Below are positions 1-8,656 of a stretch of 64,000 bases of DNA, piece by piece. The notes beneath the pieces are model-generated. The model was not told where the DNA came from and did not search any database. It worked only from the letters and a program-made list of their open reading frames with translations. Made by a program: the position numbers and the translations under genes. The DNA lies in contig OY968767.1 of assembly GCA_963695375.1 (NCBI GenBank), positions 310,001 through 374,000 on the forward strand. The letters are read 5' to 3'. The stretch is from JACCVL01 sp963695375 (GTDB lineage Bacteria > Actinomycetota > Actinomycetes > Propionibacteriales > Nocardioidaceae). Within the stretch, counting starts at the first letter, position 1. Each line of letters starts with the position of its first letter.

Positions 1-2
1 GC

Positions 3-890
3 AGGGACGACCTCGCCGCGTGGCTCTTCCTCGCGCCGTACCTCGTGCTCTTCGGCGGCTTCGTGCTGGCGCCGATCGGCCTGGGGCTGTGGATCAGCCT
101 GCACAACTGGGACTTCACCCTGCCCAACAAGCCTTTCGTCGGGCTGGACAACTACACCGAGCTGCTCGACAGCGGCTCGGTCGCCTTCGAGCCGTTCTGG
201 GGCTCGATGCAGGCGACCGGCATCTTCACGCTGGTCAGCGTGCCGCTGCTGCTGGTCGCTCCGCTGGTGGTCGCCCTGGTGATGAACCGGCGCTTCCCCG
301 GACGCAACCTGTTCCGGGCGGTCTACTTCGCTCCGTACGTCCTCGGGGTGGCCGTCGTAGGTGTGGTGTGGCGGTTCCTCCTGGACGCGAACATCGGCGC
401 GGTCAACTACTACCTCGGACTGCTCGGGCTGCCCGACGACGTCCCCTGGCTCAGCTCGGTGCCCCAGGCCTGGGTGGCGCTGGTCGGCGTCACGGTGTGG
501 TGGACGCTCGGATTCAACGCGGTGATCTTCCTGGCCGGGCTGCAGGACATCCCCGCGGAGCTGTACGAGGCGGCAAAGGTCGACGGGGCGTCCGGCTGGA
601 GCACCTTCCGGCACGTGACGCTGCCGGGGCTGCGACCGGTGACCGTGTTCGTGACGATGACGACGATCATCGCCTCGGCCAACATGTTCGGCCAGTCCTT
701 CATCATGACGAACGGCGCACCCGGTCAGGAGACCCGCACCGCGATCTTCTACATCGCCGAGACCGGCCTGCAGAACTTCCAGATGGGCCAGGCCGCCGCT
801 GCCAGCTGGATCCTCACGCTGATGCTGATGCTCGTGTCGGTGCTGGTGTTCGGGCTGTTCCGTGAGCGGGCGCCGGGGGTCCGGCGATGA
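3..890 (+). CDS. Sugar ABC transporter permease, MalF/UgpA type (5' end outside window)
   Basis: Inner-membrane subunit of a carbohydrate importer. The frame is open from the first bases (RDDLAAWLFLAPYLVLFGG), so the true start lies upstream; a GTG at 45 is only an internal codon within the first membrane segment. About six hydrophobic segments are visible. The EAA loop that contacts the ATPase reads EAAKVDGASGW followed by FRHVTLPG, as in binding-protein-dependent permeases. The stop overlaps the next start in an ATGA, so the two permeases are translationally coupled. The binding protein is presumably upstream of the window. No ATPase is next to it; the MsmX-like ATPase at 55.1-56.2 kb could serve it, which is inference. 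Confidence 0.93.
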   Translation, partial: RDDLAAWLFLAPYLVLFGGFVLAPIGLGLWISLHNWDFTLPNKPFVGLDNYTELLDSGSVAFEPFWGSMQATGIFTLVSVPLLLVAPLVVALVMNRRFPGRNLFRAVYFAPYVLGVAVVGVVWRFLLDANIGAVNYYLGLLGLPDDVPWLSSVPQAWVALVGVTVWWTLGFNAVIFLAGLQDIPAELYEAAKVDGASGWSTFRHVTLPGLRPVTVFVTMTTIIASANMFGQSFIMTNGAPGQETRTAIFYIAETGLQNFQMGQAAAASWILTLMLMLVSVLVFGLFRERAPGVRR

Positions 891-1699
891 GAGCCGTCCG
901 GTACGCCGCGCTGGGGCTGTTGACCCTGCTGTTCGTCAGCCCGCTCGTGTTCATGCTCGCCTCCTCGTTCAAGACCCGCCAGGAGGCGAGCCAGACGCCG
1001 CCGACCTGGCTGCCACGGGAGCCGACCCTTCAGGCCTACGAGCAGATCTTGAACGCGGCCGACACCCCGGTGCTGCGCTGGTTCGTCAACTCGCTGGCCG
1101 CCGCCGCGGCGAACTCGGTGCTGGTGGTGGCGACCGCCGCGCTGGCGGCGTATGCGCTCGCCCGGTTGGAGTTCCGCGGCCGGCGGGTGGTGTTCGGGCT
1201 GGTCGTCGCCACCTTGTTCGTGCCGCCGGTGATCCTCGTCATCCCCAACTACGAGATCGTCGGGCGGCTCTACTGGCTGGACACGCTGGTCGCGATCATC
1301 GTGCCGACCGCCGCCAACGCTTTCGGGGTGTTCTTCCTGCGGCAGTTCTTCCTGCACCTGCCGCTCGAGCTGGAGGAGTCCGCGTTCCTGGACGGCGCCA
1401 ACCGCTGGCAGGTGTTCACACGGATCGTGCTGCCGCTGTCGAAGCCGGCGCTGGCCACGCTGGCGCTGCTGGCCTTCCTCACCAACTGGAACGACTTCCT
1501 CTGGCCGGTGTACGTGCTCTTCAGCCCGGAGAACCAGACGCTGCAGGCCGGGCTGTCGACGCTGCAGTCGGCCAACAGCGTCCGGTACGACCTGCTGATG
1601 GCCGGGGCGGTGGTGGCCAGCGTGCCGGTGCTGATCCTCTACCTGTTCGCCCAGCGGTTCGTGATCGAGGGTGTCAGCCGGTCCGGGCTGAAGGGGTGA
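887..1699 (+). CDS. Sugar ABC transporter permease, MalG type
   Basis: Second permease of the carbohydrate importer, 270 residues, the usual length for MalG-like subunits. It starts at the ATG that overlaps the previous stop. It has an N-terminal membrane segment (LGLLTLLFVSPLVFMLASSF) and an EAA loop with EESAFLDGANRWQVF then RIVLPLSKPAL. Its stop codon overlaps the GTG of the downstream GH43-like lipoprotein (GTGA). The three genes therefore form a coupled operon, which suggests that the importer and the glycosidase-like protein handle the same glycan or oligosaccharide. The substrate cannot be told from the sequence. Confidence 0.93.
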   Translation: MRAVRYAALGLLTLLFVSPLVFMLASSFKTRQEASQTPPTWLPREPTLQAYEQILNAADTPVLRWFVNSLAAAAANSVLVVATAALAAYALARLEFRGRRVVFGLVVATLFVPPVILVIPNYEIVGRLYWLDTLVAIIVPTAANAFGVFFLRQFFLHLPLELEESAFLDGANRWQVFTRIVLPLSKPALATLALLAFLTNWNDFLWPVYVLFSPENQTLQAGLSTLQSANSVRYDLLMAGAVVASVPVLILYLFAQRFVIEGVSRSGLKG

Positions 1700-3249
1700 C
1701 GCGGACGGGCCGACCGCTGGAGCGGCGCGACCTCCTGCTGCGCGGGCTGGGGCTGGCGGTGGTCCTCCCGCTGGGCACGGCAGGATCGTGCGGACCGGCC
1801 GACCCGTCCCCCGCCGACCCGACCGCCGACCCGACCGCCGACCCGACCGCCGACCCGACCGCCGACCCGACCGCCGAGGAGCCCACCGTGCTCGACCTGT
1901 CCTTCGCCGTCACCGAACGGTTCCGGCCGTTCGCACTGGTGGCGCCCGGCTTCGAACAGCTGCGCGAGGCCGGCGGGCAGGTGTCGGGGCTGCGCCGCAC
2001 CGAGGCGGTGCCGGTCGCCCCGTTCGTCGCGGCCGAGCTGTCGATCGACCAGGTCAGCGACGCGGGGGCGGCGGCGGGCCTGGCGACCGCGGACGGCCAG
2101 CACCTGCTCGTCACCTACGACCCGCAACGACGCCGGGTCGCCATCGAGCTCCGGCGCGCCGGCAGGACCACGGTGCTGCGCCGCCGCCGGGCGGCGCTGG
2201 GTGACCGGTTCGGGCTGGCGTTCGTGCTCTGCGAGAACCAGGTCACCGCGGTCGCCGACACCGGCCACGGCTGGCGGCCGCTGCTGACCGTCCGGGACGA
2301 GCTCGCCGAGCTCGTCGACCTACGGGACCCGGAGACCCTGCGGGCGCACGCGCTGGCGTACGGAACCCGGACCGACGGCGAGCCGCTCCGGCTGGCGCAG
2401 GTGCGCGGCGGGCCGTTCGGCTACACCGGCCTGCGCGACCCGCACCTGGTGCAGCGGCCGGACGGGTCCGCGGTCGTGCGCGACGGCAAGGCCTACCTCA
2501 CGTTCACGTGTGCCGGCATGGGCTTCTTCCAGCAGGCGCACTGGGGTGTGTTCACCCTCGACCTGGCCGACCCGTCGCGGCTCGAGCAGGTCGCACAGCT
2601 CTACAGCCGGCGCGACGGCCTGCTGCTCGGTGACCACGCCGGGCAGCTGGTCCTGGACGAGGACGAGGGCCGAAGCCTGGTCGGGGTCAGCTCGTGGGGC
2701 GACTTCGCCTTCGACGGGGTGCACGTGCGGCACGCGGTCACCGACGCGGACCTGCTGAGCGGCGTGCACGTGCTGGAGACCGAGCCGCTGGAGCTGCCGA
2801 CTGCGGTGAGCGCGTGGGACCCGTCGTTCACCCGGATCGACGGGCGCTGGCACGTGGCGTTCGTGGAGAGCCCCTCGCAGGACCCGTTCCGCTTCCACCC
2901 GGCGCTCGCCGTCGGCCCGCCCGGCGGCTCGTACGCCGAGGGGTTGGAGCTCGTCGGCGCCGACCCGGCGCCGCGCGAGTGCGAGGGTCCGATCATCCAG
3001 CAGGTGGGCGGTCGGTGGTACGTGCTGGCGAGCAACAAGGACGAGCAGGCGTATCCCGTCTACGACCTGTCGATGCGCCGGCTCGGAGCGCTGGACGCGC
3101 CGTACCTCAGCAACATCCCGCATCCGCAGGTGGTGGACGGGCCCGGTGGCGGGCGGCTGCTGGTGAGCTTCGACGGGACCCCGTACGGCGGCAAGGTGCT
3201 CGGCTACGGCGGGCACGGCGACGTCGTCGTGATGGCCACCTCCCCCTAG
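1696..3249 (+). CDS. GH43-fold (five-bladed propeller) lipoprotein with Tat-like signal
   Basis: A 517-residue protein starting at the GTG that overlaps the permease stop. The N-terminus has a twin-arginine-like RRDLLLRG, a hydrophobic stretch and a lipobox ending TAGSC (Cys32), so it is probably exported and lipid-anchored. A linker of five ADPT units follows, then a domain with the acidic triad expected of GH43/GH117-like propellers: RDP (Asp248), WDPSF (Asp375) and CEGP (Glu430). This makes it a candidate glycoside hydrolase acting on a sugar imported by the upstream permeases. The family is judged from motif spacing only; an inactive sugar-binding homologue is possible. Confidence 0.72.
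   Translation: MTRTGRPLERRDLLLRGLGLAVVLPLGTAGSCGPADPSPADPTADPTADPTADPTADPTAEEPTVLDLSFAVTERFRPFALVAPGFEQLREAGGQVSGLRRTEAVPVAPFVAAELSIDQVSDAGAAAGLATADGQHLLVTYDPQRRRVAIELRRAGRTTVLRRRRAALGDRFGLAFVLCENQVTAVADTGHGWRPLLTVRDELAELVDLRDPETLRAHALAYGTRTDGEPLRLAQVRGGPFGYTGLRDPHLVQRPDGSAVVRDGKAYLTFTCAGMGFFQQAHWGVFTLDLADPSRLEQVAQLYSRRDGLLLGDHAGQLVLDEDEGRSLVGVSSWGDFAFDGVHVRHAVTDADLLSGVHVLETEPLELPTAVSAWDPSFTRIDGRWHVAFVESPSQDPFRFHPALAVGPPGGSYAEGLELVGADPAPRECEGPIIQQVGGRWYVLASNKDEQAYPVYDLSMRRLGALDAPYLSNIPHPQVVDGPGGGRLLVSFDGTPYGGKVLGYGGHGDVVVMATSP
1813..1872. repeat. 12-bp tandem repeat, five copies, coding a Pro/Thr/Asp linker
   Basis: Five perfect copies of GCCGACCCGACC encode ADPT repeats directly behind the lipobox of the GH43-like protein. 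Perfect identity at the DNA level suggests recent slippage and a variable linker length. Confidence 0.95.
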
Positions 3250-3268
3250 CCCTTGCCCCGGAGTGGGT

Positions 3269-3321
3269 CACGATCCGCGACTTTTGCAGCGGCCGGGGGC
3301 CTGCAGAAGTCGCGGATCGTG
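3269..3321. repeat. Interspersed repeat, inverted pair (probable bidirectional terminator)
   Basis: Left arm at 3269-3289 (core CGATCCGCGACTTTTGCAG) and right arm at 3301-3321, its reverse complement with one mismatch, separated by 11 nt. It lies between two convergent genes and would form a 21-bp stem in RNA from either side. The same element recurs at 6.9, 35.8-35.9 and 52.6-52.7 kb. Confidence 0.9.
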
Positions 3322-3362
3322 GGGAGTGGGCGGGGGCGGCGGGGGGCGAGGGGGGCGGGAGG

Positions 3363-4970
3363 TCAGGCCTTGTCGGCGAGGTCCTTCAGCACCTGGCGGC
3401 TGGCCAGCTTGCCCGGCGCGCCCATCACGCAGCCACCGGGGTGGGTGCCGGACCCGCACTGGTAGTACCCGTCGATCGGGGTGCGGTACTGGCTCCAGCC
3501 CGGCGCCGGCCGGAAGAAGTACATCTGCGGGGCGAAGAACTCCCCGGCGAAGATGTTCCCCTCGCTGAGCCCGACGACCCGCTCGATGTCGAGCGGGGTC
3601 ACGACCTCGCGGTGGTGCACCAGGTCGCCGAACCCGGGGAAGAACGACTCCAGCGTCGCCTGCACGGTGTCGCCGAAGCGGTCCCGCTCGGTGTCCCAGT
3701 CGCTGCCCTTGAGGTGGTACGGGGCGTACTGGATGAAACACGACATGACGTGCTTGCCGGGGGGCGCCATGTCCGGGTCGACGATCGACTGGATCGCGCC
3801 GTCGATGTAGGGGCGCTGGCTGTACCACCCGTACTTCGCGTCGTCGAAGGCCCGCTCGAGATACTCCAGCGACGGGCCCATGTTGATGAAGCCGCGGTAC
3901 TGGTCGGAGCGGTCGCCGAGCGCCGGGTAGCGCGGCAGGCCGTTCAGCGCGAAGTTCACCTTCGCGGACGTGCCCTGGAACCGGAACCGCTCGATGTTGT
4001 CCACCAGGTCGCCCGGCAGCTCGCGCGGCTCGACCAGCTCGAGGAAGGTCCGACGCGGGTCGAGGGCGCTGACGACGACCTTGGCCTTCAGCTCGGTCCC
4101 GTCGGCGAGCGCGACGCCGGTGGCCCGGCCGTTGCTGGTGAGCACGGACTCGACCGGCGACTCCAGCCGGATGTCCGCCCCGTACGCCTGCGCGGCCCGC
4201 GCCAGCACCTGGGTGAAGCCGCCGTTGCCACCCTTGTGGAACGCCCAGGCGCCGAAGTGCCCGTCGTGCTCCCCCATCGAGTGGTAGAGCAGCACCAGTC
4301 CGGAGCCCTGCGACATCGGGCCCACCTTGCTGCCGATGATGCCGGACGAGGCGATGTAGCCCTTGAGGATGTCGCTCTCGAAGTAGTCGTCGAGGAAGTC
4401 CGACGCGCTGCCGGTGAGCATCCGGACGAGGTCGTGCATGACCTTCGGCTCCACACCGCTGAGGTGCGAGACCAGCTCGGCGGTCGCCTCCAGGTCCTCG
4501 GGCGCCTTGCCGAAGATGTTCGGCGGCACCTTGTCCAGCAACGGCTTGATCGCCTGCACGACGCGGTTCACGTCGTGCTCGTAGCGGTCCATCGCGTCCG
4601 CGTCGTGCGGCGAGTGCCGCATGATCTCCTTGATGTTCTCGTCCCGGTCCTGACCGAGCAGCAGATAATCGCCGTTCTCCATCGGGGCGAACGAGGACGG
4701 CATCAGGATCGGCATGAAGCCGTGCTTGACCAGCTCCAGCTCGTGGATGATGTCCGGCCGCAGCAGGCTGAGCGCGTACGAGAACGTGGTGAAGTGGAAG
4801 CCGGGCACGAGCTCCTCGGTGATCGCCGCGCCACCGACCAGGTGCCGGCGCTCGAGGATCAGCGTCTTGAGCCCCGCCTTGGCGAGGTAGGCGCCGTTGA
4901 CGAGGCCGTTGTGCCCGCCGCCGACGACGATCGCGTCGTACTCCGTGCTGGTAGCTGCCATCGGTCTCAC
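3363..4970 (-). CDS. FAD-dependent oxidoreductase of the phytoene desaturase/PYROXD2-like family
   Basis: 535 residues. The N-terminal Rossmann motif VGGGHNGLVNGAYLAKAG is followed by LILERRHLVGG, and the C-terminus carries the family's second FAD contact (GSGTHPGGCVMGAPG). These are hallmarks of the amine-oxidase/phytoene-desaturase superfamily. It is probably a soluble oxidase or dehydrogenase; no carotenoid gene lies nearby. A GTG at 4970 overlaps the stop of the upstream GcvT-like gene (GTGA), and an ATG at 4961 is the alternative start. Coupling to an aminomethyltransferase points to oxidation of an N-methylated or amine substrate, which is inference from context. Confidence 0.85.
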   Translation of the reverse strand: MRPMAATSTEYDAIVVGGGHNGLVNGAYLAKAGLKTLILERRHLVGGAAITEELVPGFHFTTFSYALSLLRPDIIHELELVKHGFMPILMPSSFAPMENGDYLLLGQDRDENIKEIMRHSPHDADAMDRYEHDVNRVVQAIKPLLDKVPPNIFGKAPEDLEATAELVSHLSGVEPKVMHDLVRMLTGSASDFLDDYFESDILKGYIASSGIIGSKVGPMSQGSGLVLLYHSMGEHDGHFGAWAFHKGGNGGFTQVLARAAQAYGADIRLESPVESVLTSNGRATGVALADGTELKAKVVVSALDPRRTFLELVEPRELPGDLVDNIERFRFQGTSAKVNFALNGLPRYPALGDRSDQYRGFINMGPSLEYLERAFDDAKYGWYSQRPYIDGAIQSIVDPDMAPPGKHVMSCFIQYAPYHLKGSDWDTERDRFGDTVQATLESFFPGFGDLVHHREVVTPLDIERVVGLSEGNIFAGEFFAPQMYFFRPAPGWSQYRTPIDGYYQCGSGTHPGGCVMGAPGKLASRQVLKDLADKA

Positions 4971-6166
4971 GCCGTCTTTCGCTCGGGGTTGAACAGGGGC
5001 AGTCGGGCGACGTCCGCGCCGACCGTGCGGTACTCGTGGTTGATGGTGAGCTCGACCTCGACCCGGGAGCCGACCGCCGAGCGGTCGGGACGGACCCGGG
5101 CCATCGCGATGTGCCGCTGCAGCACCGGCGAGTACATCAGGCTGGTGGCGTAGCCGATCCGATCGCCCGACTCGTCGTACAGCATCGACTCGTAGTCGAG
5201 CGGCGTCTCGTCCTTGGGTGGGATCAGCCCCGCCTCGTTGTAGAGCCGGTCGTACTCCTGCCAGTCGATGAGCAGCCCGACGCTGGCCCAGCGCGAGGTC
5301 TGCTCGGCGAGCTCGCGTCGGATCGCGTCGCGGCCGATGAACGGCCGGTCGTCGGCCTCCACCCCGCGCAGCATCCAGCCGAAGCCGAGCTCCTTAGGGG
5401 TCACCCGGTCGTGGTCGGTGAACGCATAGCGGCTGGACGCGAACTCCACGTTCATCAGCACCAGCCCGGCCTCGACCCGCGTCATCAGCAGCGCCTGCTC
5501 GCCGAACGGCGCGAGCCCGTGCCCGGCACCGGCCTCGATCACCGCGTCCAGCACCGGCAACGCCTGGTCGGCTCCCACGAAGACCTCGAAGCCCAGGTCG
5601 CCGGTGAACCCGGTGCGCGAGATGGTCACCGGCGTGCTGCCGATCTTGGCCGGGGTGAGCCCGAAGAACGGCAGCTCGGACACCTCCGGCGCCAGCTCGG
5701 CCAGGATCGCCCGCGACCGCGGGCCCTGGACAGCCAGCACGCCGTAGTCGTCGGTGACGTCCTCGACCTGCACCTGGAGCCGGCCGACGAGGTCGCGGAG
5801 GTAGCCGAGGTTGGGCTCGGCCGCGGTGAGGAGGTAGTCGGTGTCGGAGTGCCGGAAGCAGACGCCGTCCTCCAGGACGAAGCCGCGGTCGTCGCACCAC
5901 AGGGTGTACTGCGCCTGTCCGGGGCGGCACTTGCGGATGTCGCGGGTGAGCACGCCGGCGAGGAACCGCTCGGCGTCGCGACCCCGGATCGAGTACTTGT
6001 ACAGCGGCGACGTGTCGAAGAAGCCGGCGCTGTTGCGCACCGCGAAGTACTCGTGCTTGGCCGACGAGTCGTAGCGCAGCGCGGACAGGTAGCCGGACCA
6101 GTGCCCCCACAGGCCGGTCTTGTTCAGCTCGCTCAGCCGCTCGTGGAAGGGGGTCGTCTTGATCAT
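4967..6166 (-). CDS. GcvT-like aminomethyltransferase family protein
   Basis: 399 residues with the folate-binding fold of glycine-cleavage T protein and its C-terminal barrel. The segment GFVLEDGVCFR aligns with the catalytic Asp region of T protein, and GVLAVQGPRS and GFTGDLGFEVFV match conserved GcvT blocks. It probably moves a one-carbon unit from a methylated or aminomethyl substrate to tetrahydrofolate. No gcvH or gcvP is adjacent, so a role outside the glycine cleavage complex is likely, in the manner of demethylases or dimethylglycine/sarcosine enzymes. It is first in an operon with the FAD oxidoreductase and divergent from a TetR gene that may control it. Confidence 0.83.
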   Translation of the reverse strand: MIKTTPFHERLSELNKTGLWGHWSGYLSALRYDSSAKHEYFAVRNSAGFFDTSPLYKYSIRGRDAERFLAGVLTRDIRKCRPGQAQYTLWCDDRGFVLEDGVCFRHSDTDYLLTAAEPNLGYLRDLVGRLQVQVEDVTDDYGVLAVQGPRSRAILAELAPEVSELPFFGLTPAKIGSTPVTISRTGFTGDLGFEVFVGADQALPVLDAVIEAGAGHGLAPFGEQALLMTRVEAGLVLMNVEFASSRYAFTDHDRVTPKELGFGWMLRGVEADDRPFIGRDAIRRELAEQTSRWASVGLLIDWQEYDRLYNEAGLIPPKDETPLDYESMLYDESGDRIGYATSLMYSPVLQRHIAMARVRPDRSAVGSRVEVELTINHEYRTVGADVARLPLFNPERKTA

Positions 6167-6215
6167 CGTCGCGCCCTTTCGCCGGCCCTCGGGTCCCGGC
6201 TCTCACCGTACGACC

Positions 6216-6253
6216 TTGTTGGACAGTTGCGCAATAACCTCTAGCCTCGCGGG
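6216..6253 (+). promoter_or_regulatory. Leaderless promoter and putative operator of the tetR gene
   Basis: TTGGAC at 6219-6224, a 17-nt spacer and TAGCCT at 6242-6247, six nt before the GTG at 6254. An imperfect inverted repeat TTGTTG-N10-CAATAA spans 6216-6237 and contains the palindrome TTGCGCAA (6227-6234). It covers the -35 region, as expected for an autoregulated TetR operator between divergent genes. Confidence 0.6.
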
Positions 6254-6880
6254 GTGGCTCCTCGTCTGTCCCCGCCCGAGCGGCGCAGCGCGATCGTGTC
6301 CGCCGCGGTGACGGTGCTGCTCCGGCAGGGCATGGCGGCCACGACCGTGCGCGACGTCGCCGAGGAGATGGGCACGTCGAGCGGCCTGATCCACCACTAC
6401 TTCGCCTCGATGGACGACCTGCTGGCCGCCGCCTTCGAGCAGGCGGCCGACCGGGACCTGCGGGCGACCCGGGACGCGATGGCGCAGCGCGCCGGAGCCG
6501 TCGACCGGTTGCGGGTGTTCTTCACGACGTACGCCCGGGCGGAGCAGGACTGGGCCTTCCAGCTCTGGCTGGATGCCTGGGCGGAGGCGTCGCGTCGGCC
6601 GTCGGTGCGGGAGACGTCACAGCGGCTGAACGTGGCGTGGCAGCGGCTGCTGATGGACACCATCCGCGACGGGGTGGACCAGCGGATGCTGGTCTGCGCC
6701 GATCCCGCCGGGGCGGCATGGCGGATCCTGAGCCTGCTGGACGGGCTGGCGCTGCAGACGGTCGTGCACCGGGACGTGATCGACCGACGGGCGGTGATCG
6801 GCTGGTCGGCGGCCCACGCCGAGGCCGAGCTGGGCCTGGCGGCCGGGACGCTGCTGCCGGACCCGGGAGCCGGCAGCTGA
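6254..6880 (+). CDS. TetR/AcrR family regulator, BetI-like C-terminus
   Basis: 208 residues. The N-terminal helix-turn-helix is typical of the family (MAATTVRDVAEEMGTSSGLI, then HHYFASMDDLL). The ligand-binding half (WAFQLWLDAWAEASRRP) resembles BetI-type C-terminal domains. It starts at a GTG six nt after TAGCCT, so the transcript is probably leaderless. It is divergent from the GcvT/FAD-oxidoreductase operon, the likely target, and convergent with the amino-acid ABC importer, which may belong to the same regulon (inference). Confidence 0.88.
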   Translation: MAPRLSPPERRSAIVSAAVTVLLRQGMAATTVRDVAEEMGTSSGLIHHYFASMDDLLAAAFEQAADRDLRATRDAMAQRAGAVDRLRVFFTTYARAEQDWAFQLWLDAWAEASRRPSVRETSQRLNVAWQRLLMDTIRDGVDQRMLVCADPAGAAWRILSLLDGLALQTVVHRDVIDRRAVIGWSAAHAEAELGLAAGTLLPDPGAGS

Positions 6881-6902
6881 GCGATCGACTGCCTGCGCTT
6901 CC

Positions 6903-6923
6903 CTGCAAAAGTCGCGGATCGTG
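6903..6923. repeat. Interspersed repeat, single copy
   Basis: One perfect unit in the orientation CTGCAAAAGTCGCGGATCG, between the convergent tetR and ABC-ATPase genes. It has no inverted partner here, so it cannot by itself form the long stem seen at 3.3 and 52.6 kb. Confidence 0.9.
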
Positions 6924-6949
6924 ACCGCCCCTGCTGTGTTGTTGGGGGG

Positions 6950-7723
6950 TCAGAGGACGGCGTCGAGGAAGGTCCGCGTCTCCGCGCACCTGGTGGCGCC
7001 GAACATCTGCTCGGGCGGCCCCTCCTCGAGGATCACGCCCTCGTGGAAGAACGCCATCCGATCGGCCACCTCGCGGGCGAAGCCCATCTCGTGCGTCACC
7101 ACCATCATCGGCATGTGCAGGTCGGTCGCCAGCGACTTCATCACCGCCAGCACCTCGCCGGTGAGCTCGGGGTCCAGCGCCGACGTCGGCTCGTCGAACA
7201 GCATCACCTCGGGCTGCATCGCCAGCGCCCGGGCGATCGCCACCCGCTGCTGCTGCCCGCCGGACAGCCGGATCGGGTGCTCGCCGGCCTTGTCGGCGAG
7301 CCCGACCTGGTCCAGCAGCTCGAGCGCGCGGGTCCGGACGGTCGCCTCGGGCTCGGTGCGCTGGCACATCGGCGCGACCATCACGTTCTCCAGCACGGTC
7401 ATCTGCGGGAACAGGTTGAACTGCTGGAAGACCATGCCGACGTGCAACCGGATCTGACGGATCTGCTCGCGCTTGCGCCGGGTGCGGTGGCCGCCGCCCA
7501 GCCGCATCCCGGCCACCTCGATCGTCCCCCGGGTCGGGTCCTCGAGGAAGTTGACGCAGCGCAGCATCGTCGACTTGCCGGATCCGGAGCGGCCGAAGAT
7601 CACCACCACCTCGCCCTTGCGCACCTCCATGTCCACGCCCCGGAGCACCTCGAGGCGCCCGAAGCGCTTGTGCAGCCCCTCGACCCGTACGAGCACCTCG
7701 CGCTCCGGCGCCGGCACGGTCAT
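6950..7723 (-). CDS. Polar amino-acid ABC transporter ATP-binding protein (GlnQ type)
   Basis: 257 residues. It has Walker A GRSGSGKST, Q-loop MVFQQFNLFPQ, signature LSGGQQQRVAIARAL and Walker B VMLFDEPTSALDPE. The block VGMVFQQFNLFPQMTVLENV is typical of glutamine/glutamate-type importers. The Walker A has Arg where Pro is usual. The ATG overlaps the stop of the permease gene (ATGA), which supports the operon order binding protein, permease, ATPase. Confidence 0.94.
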   Translation of the reverse strand: MTVPAPEREVLVRVEGLHKRFGRLEVLRGVDMEVRKGEVVVIFGRSGSGKSTMLRCVNFLEDPTRGTIEVAGMRLGGGHRTRRKREQIRQIRLHVGMVFQQFNLFPQMTVLENVMVAPMCQRTEPEATVRTRALELLDQVGLADKAGEHPIRLSGGQQQRVAIARALAMQPEVMLFDEPTSALDPELTGEVLAVMKSLATDLHMPMMVVTHEMGFAREVADRMAFFHEGVILEEGPPEQMFGATRCAETRTFLDAVL

Positions 7724-8637
7724 GCGCCCGCCCCGCCATGGCCACGGCCGGTGGCCGGGAGCCGGACGTAGCCGGATGCCACCCGGCGCTCGAGCCGGCT
7801 CTGGAAGACGGTGAACAGCGCGGTCAGCGCCCAGTAGAGTCCGGCGGCGACGAGGTAGGCCTCCAGGTTCTTGAAGTCCGCCTTGCCCACGAGCTGCGAA
7901 CGGCGAAAGATCTCGGCGCTCGCCGCGGTCACCCCGAGGAAGGACACCAGTGCGGTGTCCTTCATCATCGCGATGAACTCGTTCCCGGTGGGCGGGATGA
8001 TCACCCGGAACGCCTGCGGGAGGATCACCTTGCGCATCTTCTGCCGGTACGTCATGCCCAGCGCGTCCGCGGCCTCACCCTGACCCGAGGCGACCGACTG
8101 GATGCCGGCCCGAAAGATCTCGGTCATGTAGGCGCCGTAGTTCAGCCCCAGGGCGATCGTGCCCGCGACGGCCGCGTCCAGCACCAGGCTGTTCGCCAGG
8201 TAGGCCGGGAAGCCCGGGAAGCGGTCGACGAGGTTGAGCCCGACCTGCGGCAGCGCGAGGTAGATGAGGAACATCTGCACGATCAGCGGCGTGCCGCGGA
8301 AGAACGACACGTAGAACCCCGCCACCCCGAAGGCGAGCGGGTTGGACGAGAGTCGGGCGAGCGCACCGAGTCCGGCGAGCGTCACCGCCAGCACGATGCC
8401 GCCGACGGCGATGAACAGCGTGTACTGGAGTCCGCCGGCGATGTAGGTCGCGTTGTCCCGCATCCAGTCGGTGTCGAATCCGGCCACCGCGAAGAACCCG
8501 GCCAGCACTGCGAACACCAGCAGCCAGACGACCCCCACCTTGTAGCGGAACGGGACGGCCGCGCTCGCCAGCGCCAGTCGCTCCATCCGGTCGGGGGGCC
8601 CGCCGCCGACGGTGCCCTCCGGGCCGTGCGACGCCAT
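7720..8637 (-). CDS. Amino-acid ABC transporter permease (HisM/GlnP type)
   Basis: 305 residues, slightly long because of a hydrophilic N-terminal extension of about 30 residues. Several membrane segments are present. The conserved coupling loop reads GEAADALGMTYRQKMRKVIL followed by PQAFRVIIPPTGNEF, the family signature. It lies 19 nt after the binding-protein gene and is coupled to the ATPase. A single permease suggests a homodimeric channel. Confidence 0.94.
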   Translation of the reverse strand: MASHGPEGTVGGGPPDRMERLALASAAVPFRYKVGVVWLLVFAVLAGFFAVAGFDTDWMRDNATYIAGGLQYTLFIAVGGIVLAVTLAGLGALARLSSNPLAFGVAGFYVSFFRGTPLIVQMFLIYLALPQVGLNLVDRFPGFPAYLANSLVLDAAVAGTIALGLNYGAYMTEIFRAGIQSVASGQGEAADALGMTYRQKMRKVILPQAFRVIIPPTGNEFIAMMKDTALVSFLGVTAASAEIFRRSQLVGKADFKNLEAYLVAAGLYWALTALFTVFQSRLERRVASGYVRLPATGRGHGGAGA

Positions 8638-8656
8638 CAGGCCGGGCCGCTCCGCG

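Noticed and set aside
2694..5153. Long plus-strand frame opposite the FAD oxidoreductase
   Set aside because: Its 819 codons are Arg/Ala/Val-rich, have no family motif and lie antisense to a well-supported gene, as expected in GC-rich DNA.
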